Shown: positions 7,991 to 16,579 of the stretch, one piece after another
Position numbering within the stretch: the stretch's first letter is position 1
Layout: the number at the start of each line of letters is the position of its first letter
From: Alicyclobacillus tolerans
GTDB taxonomy: Bacteria; Bacillota; Bacilli; Alicyclobacillales; Alicyclobacillaceae
DNA: 64,000 nt
Direction of reading: 5' to 3'
Assembly (NCBI RefSeq): GCF_021739485.1
Contig: NZ_JAJFNK010000006.1
Coordinates: forward strand, 107,227-171,226
Program-made: the position numbers and the translations under genes
Notes under the pieces: generated by a model
The model's input: the letters and a program-made list of their open reading frames with translations, nothing else
Told to the model about the DNA's origin: nothing
Databases searched by the model: none

Positions 7991-9172
7991 TCAAACCTCG
8001 TGGTCCATTAGAAAAGTTTTCAAAGTGGTGCGTTCTATAGCTCCTCGCACCAGTTCATCCACGGGCAGGTTTTTTTCCGCATCGTAAACTTCGGTGAGTG
8101 TGGGTCGAGTTCTCGGACTCTTGGGTACGAATATGGTGCAGCAATCCTCAAACGGCAAAATGGACGTTTCATAGGTGCCAATCTCCCGGGACCGCCGGAT
8201 GATGTCCACTTTGTCTTCTGCGATTAACGGGCGCAACACGGGCAAGTGCGTCACTTCGTTGATGACGTGAATGCTTTCCAATGTCTGACTGGCCACTTGC
8301 CCAAGGCTTTCACCCGTAACGAGAGCCAACAGACGCCGTTGCGATGAGATCTCCGCAGCGATACGCAGCATCATGCGCCGCATGATGGTAATCCCTAAGT
8401 TTTCGGGGCAGTGCTTTCTGATCGCGGTTTGCACGTCCGTAAAATGCACCGTATGCAAGCGAACCCGCGTCCCCCACTGTGCCAAGATGCCCGCCAGAGT
8501 CTCGACCTTTTGGAGGGCCCGCTCGCTGGTAAAGGGAAAGCTGTGAAAGTGAATCGCCTCCAACTCTACGCCGCGCTTCATGGCCAACCATCCGGCTACC
8601 GGACTGTCTATGCCTCCAGACAAAAGCAAACCTACACGGCCCCCCGAGCCGACTGGCAATCCGCCAACAGCGGGAACTTTTTCACCGTAAATGAACGCTC
8701 CTTCGCTGCGCAGTTCGACAAACACTGTCAAATCCGGAGTGTGGACGTCCACACTCCACCCGGGATTGGCTTTCAAAATTCCGGCCCCAACTTGCGCAGC
8801 AATTTCCATGGAGTTCAGAGGATATTGCTTGTTCGGCCGTCTGGCTTCGACTTTAAACGTTTGCGGGTGGTCTTTCGTCTGCTCTTGCACGAACCGCGCC
8901 GCAACCTCAATGACTCGCGAAATCTCAGTGTCGGTCACTTCTACTGGGCTTAAAGAGATAATGCCAAAAACCTTGCGCAACCGCGCAATCACTTCATCGG
9001 CAGGGGCTTCATTCAAGGTGACCATAATTCTGCCGCTCGTTCTTTCGAGTCTCACTTGGGGCCAAAGCTCGAGCGCGCGTTGCATGTTCCGAACCAGCAC
9101 TCGTTCAAAGTCTGACCGGTTCTTGCCTTTTAAACTGATTTCCCCGTATCTTGCAATCACGTGTTCAACCAT
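7991..9172 (-). CDS. thiI: tRNA 4-thiouridine synthase / thiamine sulfur transferase ThiI
   Basis: ThiI of 393 residues. It has an N-terminal ferredoxin-like region starting VEHVIARYGEISLKGKNR, a THUMP domain (about 60-165) and a PP-loop ATP pyrophosphatase domain with SGGIDSPVAG near residue 185. It adenylates U8 of tRNA and transfers sulfur there. The C-terminal rhodanese domain of the E. coli protein is absent, as in B. subtilis ThiI. The ATG at 9172 with AAAGGTGGGG upstream is preferred over the frame opening at 9217. The cysteine desulfurase gene lies directly upstream on the same strand, matching the B. subtilis nifZ-thiI pair in which the desulfurase supplies persulfide. Confidence 0.93.
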   Translation of the reverse strand: MVEHVIARYGEISLKGKNRSDFERVLVRNMQRALELWPQVRLERTSGRIMVTLNEAPADEVIARLRKVFGIISLSPVEVTDTEISRVIEVAARFVQEQTKDHPQTFKVEARRPNKQYPLNSMEIAAQVGAGILKANPGWSVDVHTPDLTVFVELRSEGAFIYGEKVPAVGGLPVGSGGRVGLLLSGGIDSPVAGWLAMKRGVELEAIHFHSFPFTSERALQKVETLAGILAQWGTRVRLHTVHFTDVQTAIRKHCPENLGITIMRRMMLRIAAEISSQRRLLALVTGESLGQVASQTLESIHVINEVTHLPVLRPLIAEDKVDIIRRSREIGTYETSILPFEDCCTIFVPKSPRTRPTLTEVYDAEKNLPVDELVRGAIERTTLKTFLMDHEV

Positions 9173-9223
9173 GCTCGCCCCACCTTTTAACATCGACTTT
9201 TGGGTTAAACTCAACATGTCCTC

Positions 9224-10360
9224 TTACAGCAAATTGCGCAGCCACGTTGTCTGCTCGCGCACAATTTGGATCGCTTGATCCACGTCCGCCTTGGTATGGC
9301 GTGGACCCAGGGACAACCGCAGGGTACCCGTAATTTCAACCTGGGGCTTGTGCATCGCCTTTAAAACATGACTGTCCGAGACTTGGCCGTGATGGGTTGA
9401 ACACGCAGAACCGGTAGAAACGAACAGTCCTTGCGATTCCAAAGCGTGCACCATCACCTCTCCTTTTAAACCGGGAAACGATACACTCACAATATAGGGC
9501 GAGGCCATGACCGGTCGTTGCACGCGACAGTCCGGAATGCTTTGCAGTCCGTCGAGCAACTGCTCCATGAGCGACTGCATCGCTGGCCAGTTTTGACGGG
9601 GTGTTGCCGCTTGAGCTGCTGCGCCAAACGCGGCAATGCCAAGAGTGTTTTCGGTTCCAGAGCGCAAACCGAACTCTTGGCCGCCTCCGTACAAGACGGG
9701 TTCCAACTCGAGCCCCTTTCGCACAAACAAGGCCCCTACACCTTTTGGCGCACCGATTTTATGGCCGGACACGGAGTACAAATCCGCGTTGGCCGTCCTC
9801 GCGCAATTTTCGATTTTTCCAAAAGCCTGTATCCCATCGACGTGGAAAACGGTTCGCGGCCGTTTCGACAACTCGGCCCCGATCTCCGCCACTGGCAAGA
9901 TTGCGCCGGTTTCATTATTCACATGCATCGTGCTGACTAAAAACGTGTCGTCCCGAACCGCTGACAAAACGTCTTGAACCGCTACGTTCCCATCTGCTTG
10001 CGGTGCAACGTAAGAGACTTCAAAACCCTCCCGCTCCAGGGCGCGGAAGGTTTCTAAAACGGAAGGGTGTTCAATCTGCGTCGTCACGGCGTGTTTTCCG
10101 CGAGCCTTTGCCCGTTTTGCCACACCGCGGATGGCGAGGTTATTCGCTTCCGTACCACATCCGGTAAAGACGACTTTCCCGTCCGGTCTTCCCAGCACCC
10201 TCTGTACGTGTTTTCGAGCCGCATCCAAAAACTTTTCGGCTTGTACGCCTTTGTGGTGAAGAGAGGATGGGTTTCCATATGTATCAAGCGCTGCTGTCAG
10301 CGCATCTTTGACCTCGGGTAACAACGGCGTCGTGGCCGCTGTGTCAAAGTACAGTTCCAA
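9224..10360 (-). CDS. nifZ: Cysteine desulfurase, NifS/IscS family (NifZ-like)
   Basis: Class V PLP aminotransferase of 378 residues that takes sulfur from cysteine. It shows YFDTAATTPL at the N-terminus, the TGCGTEANNLAIRG substrate loop, the PLP lysine in SGHKIGAPKGVGA near residue 200, RSGTEN, and the persulfide cysteine in TGSACSTHH near residue 318. The start is TTG at 10360 with AAAGGGG 8 nt upstream. It lies 51 nt ahead of thiI on the same strand; in B. subtilis this pair is dedicated to tRNA 4-thiouridine, so the same job is inferred rather than general Fe-S assembly. Confidence 0.92.
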   Translation of the reverse strand: MELYFDTAATTPLLPEVKDALTAALDTYGNPSSLHHKGVQAEKFLDAARKHVQRVLGRPDGKVVFTGCGTEANNLAIRGVAKRAKARGKHAVTTQIEHPSVLETFRALEREGFEVSYVAPQADGNVAVQDVLSAVRDDTFLVSTMHVNNETGAILPVAEIGAELSKRPRTVFHVDGIQAFGKIENCARTANADLYSVSGHKIGAPKGVGALFVRKGLELEPVLYGGGQEFGLRSGTENTLGIAAFGAAAQAATPRQNWPAMQSLMEQLLDGLQSIPDCRVQRPVMASPYIVSVSFPGLKGEVMVHALESQGLFVSTGSACSTHHGQVSDSHVLKAMHKPQVEITGTLRLSLGPRHTKADVDQAIQIVREQTTWLRNLL

Positions 10361-10460
10361 CCTGATGTCCCCTTTAACCGTTAAAACTCAAACTAAAGCA
10401 AACCCCATTTGCAAACGCCAGAAGTCAACGACCCAGCTCAAAAAAGGTCCATAACAAATA

Positions 10461-10485
10461 AGGTACGCCTAACGTTCACGTACCT
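10461..10485 (-). terminator. Possible terminator hairpin downstream of the GAPDH gene
   Basis: AGGTACG (10461-10467) is the inverted copy of CGTACCT (10479-10485). On the minus strand the stem runs into TTATTTGTTAT. It is 130 nt after the GAPDH stop, so its role as that gene's terminator is tentative. Confidence 0.35.
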
Positions 10486-10615
10486 GCAAGTCCAAACGCC
10501 ATATTTCGCTCATTTTAGCTGTTTTTAGCTCATTGCTGTACGAATGAGGCACGAAATTTCACTTGGACCTGTTGAAACCTGTTTTTGTTGTCGCGGCGGC
10601 AGTTGCCGCAAACCG

Positions 10616-11677
10616 TCATTGGGGATGATACGCGGTCGCGGCGGCCGGATGTGTAGACCCGGTGCGAGTCGCTAGAGCAATCTCCCGGATGATATCCACA
10701 ATTCGGCACGAGTAACCCCATTCGTTGTCGTACCACGCGAGCACTTTGACGGTGGACTCGTTGACGACCATCGTCGACAAACCATCGACAATGGCGGACC
10801 GGCTATCGCCGTTAAAGTCGATCGAGACGAGCGGTTCTTCCGTATAGCCAAGGATGCTTGGCATGTCGACTGCAGCTGCCCTGCTGAGAGCTTGGTTGAT
10901 TTCTTCTCTCGTCACAGGGGCCTTTACTTGGACCACCAGATCAATAATGGACACGTTCGGAGTAGGAATACGCAGCGAAATTCCGTTCAATTTCCCGGCC
11001 AGTTCCGGGAGTACCAAACCGATGGCTTTTGCAGCACCGGTCTTGGTGGGTATGACAGACTGCCCGCACGACCTTGCCCGGCGCAAATCCTGGTGTGGAT
11101 TGTCCAGGTTGTTTTGGTCGTTCGTATACGAATGAACCGTTGTTACGAGTCCACTTTCAATGCCAAATGTTTCATGCAACACCTTGACGACGGGAGCCAA
11201 GCAATTTGTAGTACACGAAGCGCCGGAGACAATCTGGTGGTGGTCCGCGTCAAATTCTGTGTGGTTGACCCCTATCACCATGGTCATATCTGCATCGTTG
11301 TCCGTTTTGGCAGGAGCAGTGATAACGACTCGCTTCGCCCCTTGCTGCAAATGAATGCCGGCCGTCTCGCGAGTTCTGAACTTTCCCGTGGCTTCGACGA
11401 CGACGTCGATGCCGAGTTCTGCCCACGGCAAAACAGACGGATCGCGAGTCATAAACAACTTCGTTTCCTGCTTCCCCGCCTTAAAACCACCTTCAGTTAC
11501 GTCCACTGGAACACTCCATGTGCCATGAACGGAATCGTATTTAAGGAGATGTGCAAGCGTGGCCGCATCCGAGGTGCCATTGACTGCCACAACATCGATA
11601 TCCCCTTGTTCAATCGCCCGCCGGTATACCATCCGCCCGATACGGCCAAATCCATTGATTGCGACACGGATTGTCAT
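10616..11677 (-). CDS. gapB: Glyceraldehyde-3-phosphate dehydrogenase, GapB-like
   Basis: GAPDH of 353 residues with the Rossmann start VAINGFGRIGR, the catalytic Cys155 in SGASCTTNC, the SYTNDQNNLDNPHQDLRRAR segment and AWYDNEWGYSCR. After the second strand it reads VNGTSDAATLAH: Gly34 sits where NAD-specific glycolytic enzymes carry Asp (VNDLTD), as in GapB-type enzymes, which have a small residue there and accept NADP. Other GapB-like stretches are RDPSVLPW and ESGLVTTVHSYTNDQ. It stands alone and not with pgk/tpi, again unlike gapA. A gluconeogenic or NADPH-producing role is inferred. The C-terminal ~15 residues (Ala/Thr/His-rich) are an extra tail. Confidence 0.88.
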   Translation of the reverse strand: MTIRVAINGFGRIGRMVYRRAIEQGDIDVVAVNGTSDAATLAHLLKYDSVHGTWSVPVDVTEGGFKAGKQETKLFMTRDPSVLPWAELGIDVVVEATGKFRTRETAGIHLQQGAKRVVITAPAKTDNDADMTMVIGVNHTEFDADHHQIVSGASCTTNCLAPVVKVLHETFGIESGLVTTVHSYTNDQNNLDNPHQDLRRARSCGQSVIPTKTGAAKAIGLVLPELAGKLNGISLRIPTPNVSIIDLVVQVKAPVTREEINQALSRAAAVDMPSILGYTEEPLVSIDFNGDSRSAIVDGLSTMVVNESTVKVLAWYDNEWGYSCRIVDIIREIALATRTGSTHPAAATAYHPQ

Positions 11678-11975
11678 AATCAGTTGAACGCCCCTTTGTG
11701 CAACATATAGCGGTGCCTGTATAAAAAAGTATTGCTGCCTCCACTATATTACACAAGGACAACGAAATGTTCCATACTAAAAAGAAAACATGATGAAAAT
11801 AGTGTGTCACAATTGGCGTCTGCCGCGTATTGATGCTCACTTTGAAACCATTCTCTCGAGGCTGGCGTCCCGACGTGCAGGTACACACCCAAGAAACACA
11901 CGCCATTCTAAGAGGCGAACCAGCAAGCAAAATCCATTAAGGAAAATCCATCAAGCCAGATGCCACACCGACAAA
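11678..11975. other. Intergenic region upstream of the gapB-like gene
   Basis: About 300 bases carrying the upstream region of the minus-strand GAPDH gene. An imperfect direct repeat of AAAATCCAT occurs near 11930-11950. I found no confident promoter, riboswitch or coding frame here. Confidence 0.4.
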
Positions 11976-12059
11976 TCAGTGCCCGTATATATACTTAATT
12001 CCCATGGCGAGAAACACTACACCAATGATCATACAGGCAATCGCCAGTCTTCTTAACAC
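11976..12059 (-). CDS. Very small single-helix membrane protein (27 residues)
   Basis: A short frame beginning with GTG at 12059, preceded by GGCGGGGGAG with 5 nt spacing, encodes about 27 residues: two Arg near the N-terminus, then a hydrophobic helix with Gly (IACMIIGVVFLAMGI) and an end KYIYGH. Its start overlaps the last codons of the MidA-like methyltransferase gene, so translation would be coupled. The good ribosome site, hydrophobic composition and coupling argue for a real gene, but I cannot name a family. Confidence 0.5.
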   Translation of the reverse strand: MLRRLAIACMIIGVVFLAMGIKYIYGH

Positions 12060-13153
12060 GAATGCTCCCCCGCCATCCAATCGCATTCCATGACTGAAAA
12101 CCGTTCCCCCATCCCGCCAGGCAAAACCAGTTGCTTCAATTGGTTCGTTAAAGCAACGCGGCGCCTGTTTGCATCTTCGAAGGCGCTAGAATCAGTCATG
12201 CTTTCAAGCACGTTCAGTATACCAGATGACAATAGGAACTGCCCTTGAGATTGCAGAGGAAGAACGCGGAACCCGGCCTTCGCAGCACTTGCATACGCGT
12301 GATCCCAATTGACATCACTGGTAATATCTGATAAACCCGGAGAGCTGAGTACATCCGTCACACGGTGGCTCGAAAACGCCCGGATGGTGCCTTGCGGCCG
12401 CATTCCGTCTCTCCACGCCCCCGTGGTAATGCCGTAATCGATAAACAAACCTCGGATGTTTCGCCCAATCCGGCTTAATTGCCGAAAAAACTCGTCCAGT
12501 CCTGGGCAGACTTCAGCCTGCGTTCCTTCCGGACAATCCACATACTTCATGGCACTGGATGCAATTTCGGGCGCGGCTGCCCCCCAGGAAAAACTGGCTT
12601 GTCCGGAATCCGCGATAGTGACAAACGCTTGCTCCCAGCCCAGTTTGGTTCTTCGAACGATTTCCACGGGAAGGGCATCGAGAACCTCGTTGCCGACAAA
12701 CACCGTATCCAATGAAGCATCGGGTTCTTCCCAGCAAAAATGAATTCGCTCACTGTTCTGCAGCCCGTCCGCTGCCAGGCGTTCGGCCTGAAGCTGCCGG
12801 AGCATGGGAGACGGATCGACAATGACGTAGCGCACATGAACGCCCTTCGGAAGTGTGGCCAGCAGTTGGCGAGCTATCCCTTGCGCGAGTTCGCCTTGTC
12901 CCGCCCCATATTCGACAACCTGCAGCTCCAGTGGCTCGCCAAAGTCGCGCCAGCGCAAAAATGCGTATTGTCCCAGCGTTGCAGAAAAAAGTGAAAACTG
13001 AGCCGCTGTATAGAAATCCGCATCCTGAAGGCCAATCTTTACAGCCTTCTGATAGTACCCATCGCTTTCATCGTACAGCGCGATTTCCATGAAGCGGGAG
13101 AAGTTGAGTTCTCCCGCATCGGACCATTGTTTGAGTCTTGACATGACGGTCAA
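12053..13153 (-). CDS. MidA/NDUFAF7-family SAM-dependent methyltransferase
   Basis: 366-residue class I methyltransferase of the COG1565/DUF185 type. The signature GYY near residue 32, DFYTAAQFSLFSATLGQY, then the SAM-binding VVEYGAGQGELAQGI and the acidic strand end YVIVDPSPMLR are present, and VFVGNEVLDALPVE matches the conserved NE-DA-P motif. In mitochondria the homologue methylates an arginine of complex I; the bacterial substrate is uncertain. The frame starts with a TTG at 13153, 10 nt after CGGAG; the ATG at 13144 is an alternative. It lies between clpP and gapB, all on the minus strand. Confidence 0.82.
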   Translation of the reverse strand: MTVMSRLKQWSDAGELNFSRFMEIALYDESDGYYQKAVKIGLQDADFYTAAQFSLFSATLGQYAFLRWRDFGEPLELQVVEYGAGQGELAQGIARQLLATLPKGVHVRYVIVDPSPMLRQLQAERLAADGLQNSERIHFCWEEPDASLDTVFVGNEVLDALPVEIVRRTKLGWEQAFVTIADSGQASFSWGAAAPEIASSAMKYVDCPEGTQAEVCPGLDEFFRQLSRIGRNIRGLFIDYGITTGAWRDGMRPQGTIRAFSSHRVTDVLSSPGLSDITSDVNWDHAYASAAKAGFRVLPLQSQGQFLLSSGILNVLESMTDSSAFEDANRRRVALTNQLKQLVLPGGMGERFSVMECDWMAGEHSC

Positions 13154-13283
13154 ACAGCGTCATCTCCGATTTCTACTGGGTCTGGGCACCTGGACGCTCC
13201 TTGCATCGTCCATCGGTTTCCGAAGCCCTTCGAGCTATCGCGATTTGCGGCCATTGTGGCTAATGACAACACGCCTTTCGCGC

Positions 13284-13868
13284 TCACTGCGCGCGAACAA
13301 TGACGTCGTCAATCAATCCGTAATTCTTGCCTTCCTGCGCCGACATAAAGAAATCCCGCTCGGTATCCTCTTCAATTCGCTCCAGAGGCTGCCCCGACCG
13401 CTCACTTAAAATCTGATTTAAGCGTTGCCTGGTTTTGATGATGTGTTCGGCGTGAATGGCAATATCCGTCGCTTGACCCCTCGCACCGCCGAGCGGCTGG
13501 TGAATCATGATTTCGGAGTTCGGCAATGCGAACCTCTTGCCTTTCGCCCCGGCCGTTAACAATACAGCGCCCATGCTGGCCGCCAGGCCCACACAAATTG
13601 TGGATACATCCGGCTTAATGTGCTGCATGGTATCGTAGATCGCCAATCCGGCGCTCACAGACCCGCCGGGACTGTTTATGTACATCTGAATATCCCGTTC
13701 CGGGTCGTCCGCGGACAAAAACAACAATTGAGCCACTACAGCGTTAGCGACATCTGCATCAATTGGCGTTCCTAGAAAAATAATGCGGTCTTTCAACAAC
13801 CGGGAATAGATGTCGTAACTGCGTTCACCTCGGCTCGTTTGTTCAACGACAACGGGTACCAAACTCAT
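13284..13868 (-). CDS. clpP: ATP-dependent Clp protease proteolytic subunit ClpP
   Basis: Serine protease subunit of 194 residues with the complete catalytic triad: Ser98 in GLAASMGA, His123 in MIHQPLGG and Asp172 in TERDFFMS. The N-terminus [32 protein letters not shown] and the [18 protein letters not shown] loop are typical. The length equals the usual 194-197. The start is ATG at 13868 with AAAGGAGGAAC upstream; the ORF opens further up without support. A sigma-A promoter and CtsR-like operator lie about 50-90 nt upstream, so heat-shock control is expected. It forms the barrel that degrades proteins delivered by ClpC/ClpX. Confidence 0.96.
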   Translation of the reverse strand: MSLVPVVVEQTSRGERSYDIYSRLLKDRIIFLGTPIDADVANAVVAQLLFLSADDPERDIQMYINSPGGSVSAGLAIYDTMQHIKPDVSTICVGLAASMGAVLLTAGAKGKRFALPNSEIMIHQPLGGARGQATDIAIHAEHIIKTRQRLNQILSERSGQPLERIEEDTERDFFMSAQEGKNYGLIDDVIVRAQ

Positions 13869-13914
13869 CACAAAGTTCCTCCTTTGGATACACATTCACA
13901 ACGTCGCAACCCAA

Positions 13915-13943
13915 AGTATGCAGGAATCGCGAACATTAGTCAA
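13915..13943 (-). promoter_or_regulatory. Sigma-A type promoter of clpP
   Basis: On the minus strand TTGACT (complement of 13938-13943) and CATACT (complement of 13915-13920) are separated by exactly 17 nt. The predicted transcript start would be about 13908, giving a leader of some 40 nt before the clpP ATG. Confidence 0.65.
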
Positions 13944-13960
13944 GGAAAGTCAAAGTCAAA
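13938..13960 (+). promoter_or_regulatory. CtsR-like heptad operator overlapping the clpP -35 box
   Basis: The plus strand reads AGTCAAG-GAA-AGTCAAA, matching the CtsR consensus RGTCAAANANRGTCAAA with one mismatch, and a third GTCAAA follows directly at 13955-13960. CtsR represses clp genes of Bacillota until heat stress. Position on the -35 element fits repression. Confidence 0.6.
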
Positions 13961-14068
13961 CATACTGAAGCTCAGCCCGGACATACTAACGGTGTTTCGG
14001 ACGCTATCCATTGTGTGCTCATCTAGCCAAACCTATAAGCGACTGTTCTGTATGTCAAAGGAGGCGGG

Positions 14069-14581
14069 TTGAAATTGCAAAGCAATATTGGCTTATTAGA
14101 CCGTTACATCCGGTTTACGACTGGAGCTTTTGTTCTAGCCAGTGCGGTTCAGATGCGCCGTAATTCCTTAGCGAAAAACGCACTGCTCCTCTTTGGTGCC
14201 TCGAAGCTTGCAGAAGGGGTCACAGGTTTTTGTCCCTTACTGTACGCCGCAGGAGTACGGAATCCAGAAAGTGAGCAAAACGCGCAAACCGGTCAGAATC
14301 AAAACGCAGCTTCGGTTCAAGGGACTCCTTGGCAAAGCCAGAACCAAAGCCAGAACCAAATGCAGCCTCAGCAGTTTCATTCGAACTCTGCATCGGCTGG
14401 CAGTGACGGACACAGGTCCGAACGCCAACATGATACTTTTCAGGGCGATTCACGCGGTACTCATGCGTCAGATGGCCAGGGGAGCACCCACGAGAGCGGA
14501 ACCCATTTTAGCCGGGAACAAGGACATTCCGGCCAAACGCAGCGCCATGACGTGGACCGCGAAACATCTCACGTCCACTAA
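14069..14581 (+). CDS. DUF2892 (YgaP-like transmembrane) protein with long hydrophilic tail
   Basis: 170 residues. The first ~70 form a DUF2892-type two-helix membrane domain: NIGLLDRYIRFTTGAFVLAS, then NALLLFGASKLAEGVTGFCPLLYAAG, including the family signature G(F/W)CPL. The remaining 100 residues are Gln, Ser, His and Gly rich with repeated QNQSQNQ-like and HESGTHFSREQGHSG-like stretches, probably disordered. The start is TTG at 14069, 4-5 nt after AAAGGAGG. It ends 66 nt before a strong terminator. The role of DUF2892 is not well defined; the tail is a departure from the usual ~60-residue family members. Confidence 0.75.
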   Translation: MKLQSNIGLLDRYIRFTTGAFVLASAVQMRRNSLAKNALLLFGASKLAEGVTGFCPLLYAAGVRNPESEQNAQTGQNQNAASVQGTPWQSQNQSQNQMQPQQFHSNSASAGSDGHRSERQHDTFQGDSRGTHASDGQGSTHESGTHFSREQGHSGQTQRHDVDRETSHVH

Positions 14582-14647
14582 TGAAACTCCCAGAATGAAA
14601 CCAGGAATCAGGCTTTGCGTTCGACCTTTGCGCTCGACGCGAATCAA

Positions 14648-14681
14648 TCAAAAGGGTTGCCACACGAGGCAACCCTTTTGA
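14648..14681 (+). terminator. Strong Rho-independent terminator
   Basis: A perfect 14-bp stem (14648-14661 with 14668-14681) around the 6-nt loop ACACGA, with a run of T in the descending arm. It ends the DUF2892 gene transcript and may also work from the other side because the stem is A/T-rich at both ends. Confidence 0.8.
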
Positions 14682-14806
14682 TGTTTCGGATATGCAAATT
14701 GACATAAGTTCAGTGGAAACACACTCAACACTTCGGCGCCTAACCGTGGAAAAACCTCGACCTGTTCCGAGCCAAGGTCATCCTCAGCGAGAATCAACGG
14801 CATCAA

Positions 14807-14983
14807 TCAGCCGCACTCGCTTCGAAAACGCACGCCGAACTTGCCCCGGCGCGTCTGGTATACCTGTACTTCACGGGGAGCCGCCTCGCCCCGAATCCGC
14901 TCATCGGCTTCCACCCACATCACCGCACAATACGCCTCAAACTTGGAGCTGTACAACCCGGCGAAATACACCCAAGGATCCAT
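14807..14983 (-). CDS. Small hypothetical protein (58 residues)
   Basis: Starts MDPWVYFAGLYSSKFEAYCAV and continues MWVEADERIRG, ending in a basic RRGKFGVRFRSECG. The ATG at 14983 has GGGGAGGG about 9 nt upstream; the ATG at 14989 is closer (3 nt) and less likely. The charge distribution and ribosome site make it look like a real soluble small protein. I do not recognise a family. It lies downstream of the cysteine-hydrolase-like gene on the same strand, 124 nt after its stop. Confidence 0.55.
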   Translation of the reverse strand: MDPWVYFAGLYSSKFEAYCAVMWVEADERIRGEAAPREVQVYQTRRGKFGVRFRSECG

Positions 14984-15106
14984 GGACATCACCCTCCCCG
15001 CACTTAGTATGTGCGGGACGTGAAGGGCCTTGCACACCAAACTTTGGTTGTTACAGGTTCACAGTGCCCTCTCCAAGGAAACCGGTCATACAACGCAACC
15101 TGCTCG

Positions 15107-15574
15107 TTATACGTACACGTTTCCGCCGCCAATGTTCAGTACGTTTTCGGCTCCGAGGATGTGGCGTGCAATGGTCATTGCTTCCCAGTTTCTACCATGA
15201 TACGACGTGACCAGCCTCTCGAGGATCTTGACTTGAAACCCCGCATCGAGCATTGAAAACATGGTTGCAAGAACCGCGCCTTCGGTGTCCACGCCAGTAA
15301 TGTGGACCTCTTCGATTTGCTTGTCCGCCAACACTTTTCTGGTGTCCTCGGTATACGCTGAGTAGGTGGATTTTTTCACCACAACAGCTTTGGGATGAGA
15401 TACCAGCAACGTTTCTTCATCGGGCATCTCGTCGTAAATCCACCGCGTCAAAACGATGGCATCGTACTCGCCGCCGTGTTCGTCTAAATACTGTTGACAC
15501 AGCGGAGCGATGTAGTCCAGTGTATTTCGCAGGAAATCATCCTGCACGTCCAAGACGATTAAAGCCTTTTTCAT
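15107..15574 (-). CDS. Isochorismatase-like cysteine hydrolase fold protein lacking the catalytic cysteine
   Basis: 155 residues of the isochorismatase/nicotinamidase superfamily. Asp9 (LDVQDDF) and Lys68 (VVVKKSTYSAY) of the catalytic triad are present. In the nucleophile segment ITGVDTEGAVLAT the place normally held by Cys is Ala100. The family's cis-peptide VDTE pattern is kept. Without Cys it cannot act as a nicotinamidase-type amidase. True isochorismatases (EntB type) also lack the Cys, so a hydrolase acting by another mechanism or a binding protein is possible. Start ATG at 15574, with AAGGG some 11 nt upstream. Confidence 0.78.
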   Translation of the reverse strand: MKKALIVLDVQDDFLRNTLDYIAPLCQQYLDEHGGEYDAIVLTRWIYDEMPDEETLLVSHPKAVVVKKSTYSAYTEDTRKVLADKQIEEVHITGVDTEGAVLATMFSMLDAGFQVKILERLVTSYHGRNWEAMTIARHILGAENVLNIGGGNVYV

Positions 15575-16022
15575 GACGTCACAACCCTTCGCTACATTCC
15601 ATTTCACAATGTACCATGCACCAAATGCCTTTGGAAAGTGCCGTTCCCTCGTGTCACGAATTTATCATAAAGTATATCACTGAAACACCTGATTATTGAG
15701 ATGTTTTAAAAATCTTTAACGTGCCAATACTGTCCAGTGAGCTTCTCTTTGAAGGCGAAGTCTGCTAAAATAATTACAATACCCGCACTGTCTCGAAACC
15801 AGCCGACATCAGAAGGGCACTTCAAAGAAAACTGCCGCGACACTTTCCTTAAGGCTAAGCAGGCGATTGAGGGTCAACATTCGGTGCATTTTCAAATTCA
15901 GTTCCGAAAGCTGAATGAACACCGGCCTGATTCGGGTCACAGGGTCGAGATCACGCTGCCGACTGCGTGAGAACTTCTTGCCAGCACAAGCCGCACCTTT
16001 GTTCCATGAGGAGGGGTTTGCG
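15575..16022. other. Divergent intergenic region without a clear gene
   Basis: About 450 bases between the divergent hydrolase-like gene and the IDEAL-domain gene. The part around 15660-15720 is A/T-rich and could hold promoters. Short open frames occur at 15737-15970 but have no ribosome site and no protein-like composition. I see no known riboswitch or RNA gene. Confidence 0.4.
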
Positions 16023-16505
16023 ATGATTGCCAAAGAAGAAATCTTGCTGTTGAAAACAAAGATCCTGCCTGCAGGGGCAGATGTGATTTTGGATTTTCTC
16101 GCTAGTCGCCATGACCAAGTTGAGTTGACTCACATTGTGCTGGAGAATGTTCCATTGTTAATTATCGGTCGGCACGGAATGATTGCCCGAGTTCCTGTCA
16201 ATGGAACCTTGAAAAAGGTTAGTCAGCTGCAGGAAATCATGGACTTGCTGAACGGGTTCTTCCAAAAGCAAGAGAAATTGTACTTGTTTGTAAACCTTCC
16301 AGACCTGCCTTTGCCCCAAGAAGTGACGAGAGTCCTCGAAGAGGTGCAGGAACGAGCTGCCCGCAAGGACCAACTTCGAAGAATCATTGACCAGGCTCTT
16401 GAGACGGGAGACCGCGAAACTTTTTACGAGGCGTCGGGAGAGTTAAAGCGAATGCTCGCTGTTGAATCTATGGATGCGTCAAAAAACAAACACCAGCGGT
16501 TCTAG
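16023..16505 (+). CDS. IDEAL-domain-like hypothetical protein
   Basis: 160 residues. The ATG at 16023 follows GAGGAGGGG. The N-terminal half alternates beta and helix (LTHIVLENVPLLIIGRHGMIARVP) and the C-terminal third carries RRIIDQALETGDRETFYEASGEL, resembling the short IDEAL motif (I-D-x-A-L...D...F) of Bacillota proteins such as YpiB-like and competence adaptor proteins. The function of this protein is not known. The DUF3055 gene follows on the same strand after 74 nt. Confidence 0.65.
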   Translation: MIAKEEILLLKTKILPAGADVILDFLASRHDQVELTHIVLENVPLLIIGRHGMIARVPVNGTLKKVSQLQEIMDLLNGFFQKQEKLYLFVNLPDLPLPQEVTRVLEEVQERAARKDQLRRIIDQALETGDRETFYEASGELKRMLAVESMDASKNKHQRF

Positions 16506-16579
16506 TTCGCCGATAATTGCAGGGATTCCCTTTGGAGAATGTGCAACCTGCTGATACGGGAGTAGATTGGAGTTTCGTC

